Of a stretch of 40,435 nucleotides of DNA, positions 10,620 through 21,085 are shown piece by piece. Both the position numbers and the translations under genes were made by a program. Where the stretch lies: assembly GCA_003427395.1 (NCBI GenBank), contig BFEA01000120.1:1542888-1583322 (forward strand), given 5' to 3'. The notes beneath the pieces are model-generated. The model saw only the letters and a program-made list of their open reading frames with translations. It did no database searches and had not been told where the DNA came from. Origin of the DNA: Chara braunii (taxonomy: Eukaryota; Streptophyta; Charophyceae; Charales; Characeae). How positions within the stretch are numbered: the first letter of the stretch is position 1; each line of letters begins with the position of its first letter.

Positions 10620-11975
10620 GTCATCAACTGCGAATGTATCCGTTGCACGGCATAATCAGGTTTACGTATAGTCCATATTATGTGCGGCGGGTTGTATGTG
10701 GTGGATGTATCCGCTCCACGGATTCGTCCTCCGAGCTAGCAAAAAACCTGCATTATTTGTTCTGCGGATGTATCCGGCGTCGGGAAAGGAGTCAGTCCCT
10801 CGTATGTCCACACTAAGGGTATGGAAATCAAGGGCTGCTCTGTCGGGTTTAAGTATGGTTCGTGTCATCGTGCGAGCTTGCAAAAAGCCTGCATTGTTTG
10901 TTCAGCGGTAATATCCGGCGTTGGAAATGGAATCAGTCCGTGGAACTCAAACACCAGGAGTACGCGAATCAAAGGTTGCACGGGAAGTCCGTCAGTAGCG
11001 GTGGCTGCTCGTGAATGCGTGTTAAATTTTGTGTTCGTAATGATCCACGTCGTCTGTGGCGGATCTATCCGCTGCACGACTTGGTCGGGTTTACTTGTAG
11101 TCCATGTTATATCTGGCTGGTTGTATGTGGCGGATATATCCGCTTCACGAATTTGTCGTCCTGACTAGCAAAACGCCTCACGTCGTCTGTGGCGGATGTA
11201 TCCGCTGCACGACTTGGTCGGATTTACTTATGGTCCATGTTGTGTCTAGCGAGTTGTATGTGGCGGATGTATCCGCTCCACGGATTTGTCGTCCAGGCTA
11301 GCAAAACGCCTGCCTTATTTGTTCTGCGGATGTATCCGGCGTCGGGAACGGAATCGGGCCCTCAAACTTTCACACCAGGGGTATGCAACTTAAGGGCTGC
11401 CTTGTCGGGTTTAAGTGTGGTCCGTGTCATCTGTGGCGGATGTATCCGCTCCACGGCTTCATCATGCGACCTAGCAAAGACTGCGTTATTTGTTCGGCGG
11501 AAATGGGATCAGTCCGCGGAACTTGAACACCACGAGTACGCAAATGCGAGGCTATACGTTAGGTCTGTCGGGAGTGCGCAAATTAAAGGTTGCACGGTAA
11601 GTCCGTCAGTAGCGGTGGCTGCTCGTGAATGCGTGCTAAATTCTATGTCTGAAATCCATGAATGATCCATGACGTCCGTGGCGGATGTATCCACTGCACG
11701 ACTTGGCGAGTTTACTTATGGTCCATGTTGTGTCTGGCGGGTTGTATGTGGCGGATGTATCCGCTCCACGAATTTGTCGTCTAGGCTAGCAAAATGCCTG
11801 CCTTATTTGTTCTGCGGATGTATCCGGCGTCGGGAACGGAATCGGTCCCTCAAACTTTCACACCAGGGGTATGCAACTTAAGGGCTGCCCTGTCGGGTTA
11901 AGTGTGGTCCATGTCCTCTGTGGCGGATGTATCCGCTGCACGGCTTCATCATGCGACCTAGCAAAAAGCCTACCT
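10620..11975 (+). repeat. Tandem long repeat, unit about 490 bp, about 2.5 copies
   Basis: The same order of blocks recurs: GTATGTGGCGGATGTATCCG, a CTAGCAAAACGCCTG block, a TTATTTGTTCTGCGGATGTA block, a CACACCAGGGGTATGCAACT block, and a GTCAGTAGCGGTGGCTGCTC block. The first block begins at about 10692, 11258 and 11744, so spacings are about 566 and 486 bp. The last copy runs straight into the 28-bp satellite at about 11975. No coding potential is seen. Confidence 0.75.
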
Positions 11976-12560
11976 TTCGGCAGCCGCCATCTAAACCCTA
12001 CCAGCCGATTGCCACCATCTAAAGCCTACCGTTCGACAACCGTCATCTAAAACTTGTGTCTCGGCAGACGCTGTCGAGTAGGAGGCTTTGGACAGCTGCC
12101 ATCTAAAGCCTTCCTTCGGGCAGCTACCATCTAAAACCTTTCTTTGGGCAGCCGCCATCAAAATCCTTCCTTCCCGTAGCCGCCATCTAAGACCTATCTT
12201 TGGGTAGCCGCTATCTAAAACCTACCTTTGGGAAGCCGCCATCTAAATCCTACCTTTCGGGGCCCGTCAACTAAGACCTATTTTTCGGTGGTCGCCATCT
12301 GAATGTTCCTTTGGGCAGCTGCCATCTACATCCTACCTTTCGGCCGGCGCCATCTATAACCTATCTTTGGGCAGCTGCCATCTGAATTCTACCTTTCCGC
12401 AGCCGCCATCTAAATCCTACCTTCCGGCAACCGCCCTCTAAAACCTATCTTTGGGCAGTCGCCATCTAAATCCTACCTTTCGGCAACTGCCATTTAAAGC
12501 CTGCCTTTCGGAAGCCGCCATCTAAGACATATCTCCGAGCAGTCGCCATGTTAAGTCTAC
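11976..12560 (+). repeat. 28-bp satellite, first array
   Basis: About 20 head-to-tail units. The unit can be written as GGGCAGCCGCCATCTAAA followed by ACCTATCTTT. Units differ from each other at several positions, mainly in the ACCTATCTTT half, and a few are length variants, which suggests an old array. Confidence 0.92.
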
Positions 12561-12562
12561 CT

Positions 12563-13140
12563 GTCACGAGGGTATTTTCGTAGCATATCGTCGACGTCAC
12601 TCGGGTCCAGAACTCGGCCAGTGCAATTGGATGTTGAACTTGCTAGGGTTGTGCACCGGATATATCCGCCACTCAAATTTCCGTTATAGTTTGCTCGAGT
12701 TGCTTTCATTCTGTTGGGTTCGTGTCATTCGCTGGTTCAATAAGAATCGCTCCATGACGATAGTACTGATCCAACGCGCTGCAATGCATGTCCCGAGATT
12801 CGATGTGAGTTGAGCCAGCCTTGCAACGGGTTATCGAACAACAAGTAGTTGTGCGCCAAATGCAGCCTTTCAACTCATGCTATACTCTTTCGACGGTTCC
12901 CTGTAAAGGCGCAAACAATGCTCCGGTGACTGACCGACTGACTCTTCAGCACATCACGAGGGTGCCTTCGCTAGCATGTCGTCGACTGCAATTGGTGTGT
13001 TGAATCGACTACGGCTTTGCGCCGGATACATCCGCCACTAAAATTCCCATTGCGGTTTCGTAGTCGTGCTTTCACTCCAAGTATGGGTCATTCATCTGTC
13101 CAGTAATAGTCCTTCTACGGCAGTAGTAGCCGTCGAGTTT
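12563..13140 (+). repeat. Diverged duplicated spacer between the two satellite arrays
   Basis: Two related segments start at about 12569 (CACGAGGGTATTTTCGTAGC) and 12956 (CACGAGGGTGCCTTCGCTAG). Each continues to a GTCGTCGAC-type word, a GCAATTGG word, and a copy of the dispersed palindrome (12656 and 13020). The spacing is about 386 bp. The second copy is followed directly by the second satellite array, so the satellite appears bordered by the same spacer unit. Confidence 0.65.
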
Positions 13141-14362
13141 GCTGAAATGCAACAGCCGCCATCAATTCCTACCTTTGGGCAGCCGCCATCAAAATTCTAC
13201 CTTGTGGCGGCCGCCATCTAACACCTGTTTTCGGGCAGCCGCCATCTAAACCTTCTTTTGGGCAGCCGCCACCTAAACCCTACCTTCCGGGAGCCGTCAT
13301 CTAAATCCTATCTTTGGCAACCACCATCTAAATTCTATCTTTCGGGAGCCGCCATCTAATACCTATCTTTGGCCAACCGTTATCTAAAACCTGTCTTTGG
13401 GCAGCCGCCATCTAATCCCTGTCTTTGGGCAGTCGTTATTTTAAACCTGTCTTTGGGCAGCCGCCATCTAAAACCTATCTTCGGGCAGCCGCCATCTAAA
13501 TCCTACTTTTCGGCAGCCGCTATCTAAATCCTATCTTTCGGCAGCCGCTATCTAAATCCACCTTTCCGGCAGCCGCTATCTAAATCCTATCTTAATCCTG
13601 TCTTTCGGCAGTCGTCGTCTAATACCTATCTTTGGGCAGCCGCCATCTAAAACCTATCTTTGGGCAGCCGCCATCTAAAACCTATCTTTGGGTAGCCGTC
13701 ATCTAAAACCCATCTTTGGGCAGCCGCCATCTAAATCCTGCCTTCGGCAGCCGCCATCTGAATCCTATCTTTGGGCAGCGGCCAACTAAATCCTAGTTTT
13801 CAAGAGCCACCATCTAATACCTTTCTTTGGGCAGCCGCCATCTACATCCTACCTTTTGGCAGCCTCCATCTAAACCCTATCTTTGGGCAGCCGCCATCTA
13901 AATCCAGCCTTTCGGCAGCCGCCATCTAATGCCTATCTTTGGGCAGCCGCTATCTAAAACCTGTCTTTGGGAAGCCGCCATCTAATCACTATCTTTGGGC
14001 AGCCGCCATCTAAAACCTATCTCAAGGCAGCCGCCATCTAAAACCTATCTTAGGGCAGGCGCAATCTAAAACCTATCTTTGGGGAGCGACCATCTAAATC
14101 CTACTTTTCGGGAGCCGCTATCTAAATCCTGTCTTTGAGAAGCCGACATCTTCATCCTGTCTTTCGGCAGCCGCCGTCTAACACCTATCTTTGGGAAGTC
14201 GCCATCTAAAACCTGTCTTTGGGCAGCCGCCATCTAACTCCCACCTTTCGGCAGCCTCCATCTAAACCCTATCTTTGGGCAGCCGCCATCTAAATCCTGC
14301 CTTTCGGCAACCGTCATCTAAAGCCTGCCTTTTGAACGCCGCCATCTAAGACATATCTGATT
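13141..14362 (+). repeat. 28-bp satellite, second array
   Basis: About 43 units of the same satellite as at 11976-12560. Neighbouring units alternate between endings close to AAACCTATCTTTGGG and AAATCCTACCTTTCGG, which hints at a higher-order pattern of two or more unit types. The array ends at about 14362, where a different repeat begins. Confidence 0.92.
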
Positions 14363-15262
14363 TTCCTTCGACATCAGTGATTTGGGGGTAAGGCTTATAT
14401 CGAGCCTTCACTTTGATGTTAAGGGCAAATCTGATGTGTTCAGAAAAGAGCCGAATCGGGGCGTCAAGAATTTCACCGTCGAAATAAGAAATTTCTTTTT
14501 CTTGTATTTTACACTGAAACATCACGACCTAATCTACGGGCCCCAAATTTTCAAAATTCTTCTGAACACGAAAAGTCGCCAAAGTTGCGGCTTTCAAATG
14601 GCGGGATTGGACCCGTCGTTGACGAACCGTCGCCGCCCATCAATTTTCAAACGTTTTGATAAATTCTTTAGAACATGAAAAGTCGCCAAAGTTGCGGCTT
14701 TCAAATGGCGGGACTAGACCCACCGATTTCGGCTGTCAAGGGGAGTGTCGGTTTAATTACCGATATCCGTCAATAAGCGACTTCAGAGAGAGGATCACTA
14801 TATCCATTACGCTGTGGCGGATACATCCGCCATTGGGATTTCACTTATGTCCAGCCTTTAGTATCAGTTGAAATAACGTCTACGGACCCTTAAATTTTCA
14901 AACGTTTTTATGAATTCTTCTGAGCACGAAAAGTCGTCAAAATTGCCGCTTTCAAATGGCGGTATTAGAACCGCTGGTGACGAACGGTCGTTGCCCCTCC
15001 GTAGAACCCGGCCCTAACTGACAGGGCCGATTTCGGCTGTCGGGGTACAGTGGCGGTTTAAGTAGCAATATCCGCCAATAAGCCACTGCAGAGTGGAGAT
15101 CACCGGATCCTGTGCTGGGTGGCAGATGCATCCGCCATTGGGATTTCGCTGACAGTGTACACGTCATAAGCACCCAGATTTTCCTACAACATCACTGATC
15201 GGGGAAAGGCTCATATGGAGCTTTCATTCTGATGTTGAAGGCACATCTGGGTGCTTTTGACG
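14357..15262 (+). repeat. Complex repeat block bordered by related 80-bp ends
   Basis: A block at about 14357-14435 (GATTTTCCTTCGACATCAGTG, shortened here to its key words ATTTTCCT, ACATCA, GCTTATAT, GATGTT) recurs in diverged form at about 15177-15255. Between them the word GAAAAGTCG, followed in two copies by CCAAAGTTGCGGC, occurs at about 14569, 14679 and 14928. A second unit starting GATTTCGGCTGTC occurs at about 14717 and 15028. The terminal relatedness could mean a small LTR-like or composite element, but no coding region is present. Confidence 0.55.
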
Positions 15263-16166
15263 AGGAGTAATCAAAGGTTGTATTTTCAATGTCTCTGTTT
15301 GTACCAGTACACGATCTGCTGACCTCTGCACAAATGCGGGCATGAGTCTTTTCACCTCTGCATAATACGGGGCCTCGGAAACCCATTCGAGTGTAGAAGT
15401 CGTTTTGATATACGATTTTAACTTGTGTCTATTTTATTTCTTATTTTTGGGGCGACCGTTTGAGTCACCGTATGAACTGCTCGTCCGAACTAATCCCTTG
15501 AAGCTCACGTAACCCGTCTGGTTTCCCGCCCGATGTACCGGCCTTGCGCCACTACAACGTCTGGATCCTTGCACCGCGTCAGAAGTTTCAATATAGTCTA
15601 ATACGTACTAATACTGCCCCCTTTTAGTGGAACCCCCGGATCCACCAGCGCAAAGCTGGCCGTTCTTGCACCTCAGTCGAATGTATCTGTCGATGAAACG
15701 CTGTCAGCGTCTAAGTCCTCCACCCCCATCAGATTTCTCATAGGATTTGTCTGAGTCGATCAAATAACTCCCATAATCGGCATAAAAAGTTTGCCCCTCT
15801 TATACATATCTCGTTGTCATCTGCGTCAGTTGATTGTGAGCAGTCAATTTTTTATTTCTGCCTCTGTGTAAATCCTTAACTGCATGGCGACTGTTTCTTG
15901 TATGTGGGTGAGGTGCAGTTGCAAGATACGTTTTTCTCGGTGCATGCGTCTTGACTGGAATCTTGATGTCCATTTACCATGGGAGGAAGTTCGCCTTCGA
16001 CTCAGAGTGACTTGTATTATCATTTTGGAGCATTGGTCGTCACATCATGAAACTCGTCCACTAGCACTCCATCATCAATTTTAGGGTCATCTTCTTTGTC
16101 CAAGCGTGATAATGCGCAATGACAAGACTTTGAGTCGTCTGAGCAGTCGCAAACATAGAACACTCC
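15263..16166. other. Unassigned DNA upstream of the DUF7869-like ORF
   Basis: Mixed composition, with no coding frame I trust and no repeat that I can see. It should hold the promoter of the downstream ORF if that was ever a gene; I see no convincing TATA box at the right distance. Frame 3 is closed by a TGA at 16140-16142 and open after it. Confidence 0.4.
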
Positions 16167-18999
16167 ATGGTCGATATGGACAACGGTGTGTATGCGGGTG
16201 TTAGACTTCATTCCTCACATGATCTTGATAGCGGCAGCGCGAGGCTTGTGGGCAGTGCCAAGATGTCAAGCCAAGTTGGTGAGGAGTACTTGGGTAGCCT
16301 TAGTTGTAGTGTGACAGAATATGTAACCACAGGAGGAGGTTGTGGGACTGAACAGTCATCCGCTGAATTATTGTCTACAGCTGGGGCTGTTTCGCAAGAG
16401 AACAACTTTGACGATAGTGGATCTCATGGTGTTTCTCAATCTCATTCTCACGTTGGTGGACACCATCTTGGGTCTAGGGATGGTAATGAGGTGTCTCGAG
16501 AGATAGTGATATCTTCCTCTTACTCTAAGGAAAGCACTTCACATACTGAATCTCATGAGGAGAGAGATATACACTACATTCTGACCGCACCATTACCCGG
16601 AGAGAAAAGGCCATACAATATGATCAACAGAGCCGCTACGAAACGAGTCCAGAACAAATGAGCTTTGACTAAGCTTAGGCTAGAATCTCTTCAACGTGTG
16701 CGTGGTATGCTTTGTTGTAGAAAATTTTGTTGTGCAAATCTTACTGCTGACGATGTTAGGTCAGTCAGGGAGGGTTTGTACTGCAAAACATTTCCAGACC
16801 GGAGGAAGTGGTGGTTGCAAACAATACACGACTTCACCATAATGGAGGGTGATGTTGAGCGAACTCGACCAATTCTATGCAGAAAGAAGTTGTCCGTGCA
16901 AGCGTATTGTAATATATTGGGCATTTCACGAAATACCTTCTATATTTACAAAAGGATGTATCACAACAAGGTCGTGTACGCAGAACACGGTCGTACGGGA
17001 ATATGTAGTTCTTCAAACAAAGTAGTCACTATGCTCGCATGCATGAAAAAATTCATTGACGATCACGCTGATGATATGCCAAATGAAACGGCTAGAAACG
17101 ATAATGTTAGCAGACCACGTCGTAGGATGCCCGCTGCTTTTACCAAAAGATTCATTTATGAATCCATTCAATCTGACCTGAAGGCTGCAGGACAGGAAGT
17201 CGTCTCCGAAACTACCTTTTATGCTATGTGGAGCAAACACTTTTGGCACGTTAGTATGGTCCAATCCAACACGTTTACGAAATGTGCTCTTTGCAACTAC
17301 TATAAGCAGTGCATAGCTAAGGTGAAGTATAAACGAGACCGTGAGAAGTTTAAGATAAAGATGAAAGAACATCAGGAGCGGCAAGTGAACCATAGGCAAG
17401 ATTACTCCCTTGCAAAGCTCGATTCAATATTGCGTCCTGTTGAGCATCTCTGCCTCATAATTGACGACATGGATCATAAGAAAAACACCTTGCCTCACAA
17501 CGGGCAGGCAAACTACTCAAAGGACTTGCAATATGACAGGATGATGAGGACCACTCTTGCGACAGTAATCGCCCACGGTAGAGACCCTTCGATTTACGTA
17601 TACACGTACTTTTCGTACTACAAGCACAATGCTAGTAGCACATCTACATGCTTGATGAGGACTCTCTATGAAATTCAAGCCTCAGGGACACCGCTTCCTC
17701 CTCGATTGCGTATTCAAGCGGATAACTGTTGGAAAGAAAACAAAAATCAGTTCATATGTGGCTTGGCAACACTTCTCGTGAAGTTCGAAGTATTTCGTGA
17801 GATTGAGATTGGGTTCATGATAGTCGGACATACCCATATAGATGTTGACGCCACTTTCAGCGTTTTCTCTTAGAAGTTGAAAGACAATGATACATATACA
17901 ATGGATGAACTTTTTGTTTTGCTGGAACAATCTCACAAAAAGCCTCCGAAATGTATTTTTCTCGATAAAATTGCGGACTGGAAAAATATGGTGGCACCAT
18001 ATCTCGCAACTGATATAACCGGTATCTCGAAGCCACATTTACTCAAGTTTTATATGGTAGATGATAATCCAGTAATGTCGTACAAAAAGTTATGCGATGA
18101 TACGGAATGGTTGCCCAAAGATGGTCTGCTTTTCTGGTTTAAAAAAGATGACGACGGCAAGTATGCTGGTCCTTTGCAACCATTCAACCCTTTCCCGAGT
18201 CAACCGGCAGAGCTAGAGTATTACCAGAATGGATGCGAAGGTGTGAATCGTTTTTTGCATTTGTTTCGAGAGAAAAGGTCGACGTGGAGTAATTATTAGG
18301 ATAAAGAGGTAGCTCGTATAAAAAATGTTTTTGCTTATCGGGAGGGTGTTAAAGAACATGGAGCTTATATCATCGCAAACGGAGTACCCAAGACACCAAT
18401 GACATCCTTTTGGCGTTCTGCCTTGAAGAGGCAAGAGGAAGAAATTTTGCGGTCCAATTTTGAAGAACCCGAAAGAAAACCTTTGTTCGCTGGACACAAA
18501 AAGGATCGCCCGAAGACAAACTTTGACCCAATTTTGGATGTTGAGACAGACAGTTTCGTTATTTTCCAACCACCAGATGAAGAACTTGCAAAGGGTGTTC
18601 CGTTTTGGGTGGGCCAAGCGCTGACTCCAGTTGTCCTGGACAAGGACCTCGAACATTACAACCAGATAAAAGTTCAATACTTGATTCCTACGGGCAAATC
18701 CCGTTCGCTAAAGGAACGTTATGAGAATGCGTGGGAGAAAAAATGAAAAACATCTACTGAGGATGAGGAGCAATGGCAGAATGCTGATGCGGTGGCATTC
18801 GGATGGAAACGAGCATCGAGAGAAAGAGTTTCCACCAAACCATTCACCTCGGGCCTTGTAATTCCGTCTCAAGTCCGGGTTAATGCACTTGCTGCTCTGG
18901 TTGGAGAAGATGGTGTTCATATAGATGATGGTGTCGGCGCAAAAATTTATGAGGGAGCCGCGGATAATGTTTCATCAAGGGCAGGATTCAATGTCTAAG
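16167..18999 (+). pseudogene. DUF7869-like protein, long frame with in-frame stops
   Basis: One frame runs about 944 codons from an ATG at 16167 (context CCATGG; stop upstream at 16140). It has stops only at 16659 (TGA), 17871 (TAG), 18297 (TAG), 18744 (TGA) and 18996 (TAA). The first 160 codons are Ser/His-rich. From 16665 come a Cys-containing block (CCRKFCCANLTADDVRSVRE), a helix-turn-helix-like stretch (LGISRNTFYIYKR), a CALCNYYKQC motif, then a core with IIDDMDHKK (Asp codons 17463, 17466, 17472), QADNCWKEN (Asp 17721) and GHTHIDVDATFSVFS (Asp 17841, 17847). I recognise this arrangement from DUF7869-type proteins of eukaryotic genomes. Spaced acidic residues after Cys and HTH-like parts would suit a transposase-like nuclease, but that is inference. 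The near absence of indels is odd for a pseudogene. Confidence 0.75.
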
Positions 19000-19028
19000 G
19001 TGATTCTACGGCGATCCAAAGACCACCA

Positions 19029-19151
19029 TGTCCAAGGTCGAAAATCGATCCGGAACTCTTTATGAGGAGAACATATTGTCGTGTTGGACTATGTACAACA
19101 CTCTTGACTTCATCGAATACAAGAGTTTTTAATCAATTTTCGACCTTGGGC
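19029..19151. mobile_element. Small inverted-repeat element (MITE-like) in the probable intron
   Basis: CCAAGGTCGAAAATCGAT at 19032-19049 is matched in reverse complement by ATCAATTTTCGACCTTGG at 19132-19149, with one difference. The similarity continues inward over an AACTCTT word, giving terminal inverted repeats of about 30 bp in an element of about 118 bp. No transposase lies inside. It sits between the two coding segments of the DUF7869-like gene. No clear target-site duplication is seen. Confidence 0.6.
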
Positions 19152-19247
19152 GTGGGGCCTTTTGGTCCTTGTAGCCTGACCTCAGGCTCTGGATCCTGAC
19201 CTTGATGAAACACTATTATTGTGACTTTTGTCTTTTACAGCGTGCAG

Positions 19248-19693
19248 ACTTACGTCTTTTGACATACTTCAAAAAGATGGTTGGGAATGCGGGCTTCACT
19301 GAAATAGAAGTGCCTGAACGACTGGCGATCATCACAAAAGGAGGAGCATTTCCTTTTTAATATGAGAAAATCTTCAAGTGCGAAGTGGGAGGACAGACAA
19401 TGTTTGTCATCATGGTGAGGTTTACTGATATGGAAAACTGCTTCGACATGCGAATATATGAGCGTCGAGGAGAAAACTGGATGCTAGGAGATTTTACAGC
19501 AGCTTATGTACAAGCTTCATATGTTCTTTTCACCTTGAGACGTGCTGTACTCAGAGCTAGGGGTGCCATTGAAGGTTTCTCGTTTGACATTACGCAGTTT
19601 GAAGGTCTGCCTCAACCTCCAATCGCGGATTGCATGGTAAACGGTTCAACATGGGAACCGATACTGAACGCTCTGCAAAGAGGCTTCTTCTGA
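19248..19693 (+). pseudogene. Probable downstream exon of the DUF7869-like gene
   Basis: An open stretch ending with TGA at 19691-19693 follows a good 3' splice site (pyrimidines then TTTTACAG at 19233-19240, with a second CAG ending at 19247). If a donor after 18999 (TCTAAG then GTGATT) joins the CAG at 19247, the frame is kept. The product includes LTYFKKMVGNAGFTEIEVPE, FVIMVRFTDMENCFDMRIYE and LRARGAIEGFSFDITQFEGL. It is interrupted once, by TAA at 19358-19360. I know no family for this part. Assigning it to the upstream gene rests on position, strand and the compatible splice phase; it may instead be a separate gene fragment. Confidence 0.45.
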
Positions 19694-19699
19694 ATATTG

Positions 19700-20085
19700 C
19701 AACTTTTTAACACTTTGAGTAGCGAGTCTAATGATTTTAAAGTATTGTGTTACGATGTCAGATTAGTGAATATTTTCATAGTATAGGCTTCTTCTGATCA
19801 TTTCGAGTTTTCAACACTTTGAGTGACAAGTCTCGAAATTTTCAAAGTTTTGTGTTGGAATGTCACATTAGTTAAAATTTTCATAGTGTAAGGTACTGAG
19901 GGTTTTTTATTCATCCTAGGTTCTAGCCTTTCAAACTGTTGGTTATGTAAAAAGTTTGAAAATTTTCAAAGTTTTGTGTTGGAATGTCACATTAGTTAAA
20001 ATTTTCATAGTGTAAGGTACTGAGGGTTTTTTATTATTCCTATAATCTAGCTTTTCAAACTGTTGGTTATGTAAAAAGTTTGGCT
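19700..20085 (+). repeat. AT-rich tandem repeat, unit about 123 bp
   Basis: Two nearly identical segments lie at about 19835-19950 and 19958-20075. Both contain TTTTGTGTTGGAATGTCACA, GTAAGGTACTGAGGG and CAAACTGTTGGTTATGTAA. A third, more diverged partial copy precedes them (from about 19735, with TTGTGTTACGATGTCAGATT). No coding signal. Confidence 0.75.
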
Positions 20086-20679
20086 CAGTTTTGCAAGGTG
20101 TAGTTGACATTTCATACCGTAGTAAGTATTCGTTTAATTTGGATAGCCTTGCCAACAGTTTGATTATTGTAACTGTTATAAATTCACAATATATGGACCA
20201 TGCAAGTGTTGTCAGTTTTCAAGACTTAGTTCTCAATTGTCTCGAGAATGATTGTGTACCTGCTTAGTGAAAATTTTTGAAACTATTGCAACCGTTGTGA
20301 CTTCCTAATATGTCGACTGGGTGACCCGCTCTATTTTTCATTTTTCTTCGCATCTGAATGAAGTAACTGTTATCATAAGTTGTCAATTATCTTCAAAATG
20401 ACTGTGTACTGTATCAGTGATAGTAGTGACTCCTAATGTGTCCATGGTATTTGGTATCGAAACTTCACAAAGTTTAGGTTTTTTTGCTAAGCCTTGTCAT
20501 TATTTCATGTCATGAGTTCAAATTGTTAATTATCTTGTCAATGAGGATATTTCCTCGCGGAACTGTGATAGGGTCCTTAAACACATAGTCATTGTCATTA
20601 CATTCAACATCTGATAATCTGTACACAGTTTGATTCGGATGTATCCTACTATTCAATCTAACTTCTGATGTGTCGGATT

Positions 20680-20981
20680 CCATTGTATTTGGTATTAAAA
20701 CTTTAGGTTTTTTTGCTTGTCATCAGTTGATGTTATGACTTCAACTTGTTAAATTAAATTCAATTTGTCTTGAGGATAATATTAAATTTTACTTGCCGAA
20801 CTGTGATAGGGCTGTCTCTTATACACATCTAGATGTGTATAAGAGACAGCCATTGTATTTGGTATTAAAACTTTAGGTTTTTTTGCTTGTCATCAGTTGA
20901 TGTTATGACTTCAACTTGTTAAATTAAATTCAATTTGTCTTGAGGATAATATTAAATTTTACTTGCCGAACTGTGATAGGG
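20680..20981. repeat. 132-bp direct duplication around an adapter (assembly artefact)
   Basis: 20680-20811 and 20850-20981 appear identical base for base and flank the 38-bp adapter junction exactly. A natural tandem copy would be expected to show some divergence, as the other copies of this repeat do. The simplest reading is one genomic copy that was assembled twice through an uncut mate-pair read. Confidence 0.85.
20812..20849. other. Nextera (Tn5) mosaic-end junction adapter left in the assembly
   Basis: CTGTCTCTTATACACATCT at 20812-20830 is followed immediately by its perfect reverse complement at 20831-20849. The 19-base word is the Tn5 transposase mosaic end used in Nextera libraries, and two joined head to head are the Nextera mate-pair circularisation junction. 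This is not genomic sequence of the organism. Confidence 0.97.
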
Positions 20982-21085
20982 TCCTCAAACACATAGTCCT
21001 TATCATCACTTTCAACATCTGATAACTTGTACACAATTTGATTCGGATGTATCCTAATATTTGATCTAACTTCTGAAAAACCATT

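Larger units (their letters stand above)
7087..15136. repeat. Dispersed short palindrome family (GGCGGAT-N-TATCCGC)
   Basis: A near-perfect palindrome with the core GGCGGAT-N-TATCCGC recurs about 20 times, at roughly 7087, 7184, 10424, 10700, 11055, 11127, 11190, 11260, 11433, 11678, 11748, 11920, 12656, 13020, 14814 and 15118, with partial forms (GCGGATGTATCCGGCG) at 10764, 11323 and 11812. Many copies extend to a longer hairpin with GTCGT on the left and ACGAC on the right. The palindrome is present in otherwise different repeat units, so it is not simply a by-product of one tandem array. Function unknown. Confidence 0.75.
20448..21085 (+). repeat. AT-rich tandem repeat, unit about 235 bp, interrupted by an artefact
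   Basis: A unit running from a TATTTGGTAT word through TTTAGGTTTTTTTGC, GAACTGTGATAGGGTCCT, ACATCTGATAA and TTCGGATGTATCCTA occurs at about 20448-20680 and again from 20681 or 20851 to 21085. The copies are diverged. After removal of the duplicated segment explained under 20680-20981 the spacing is about 235 bp. Confidence 0.7.
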
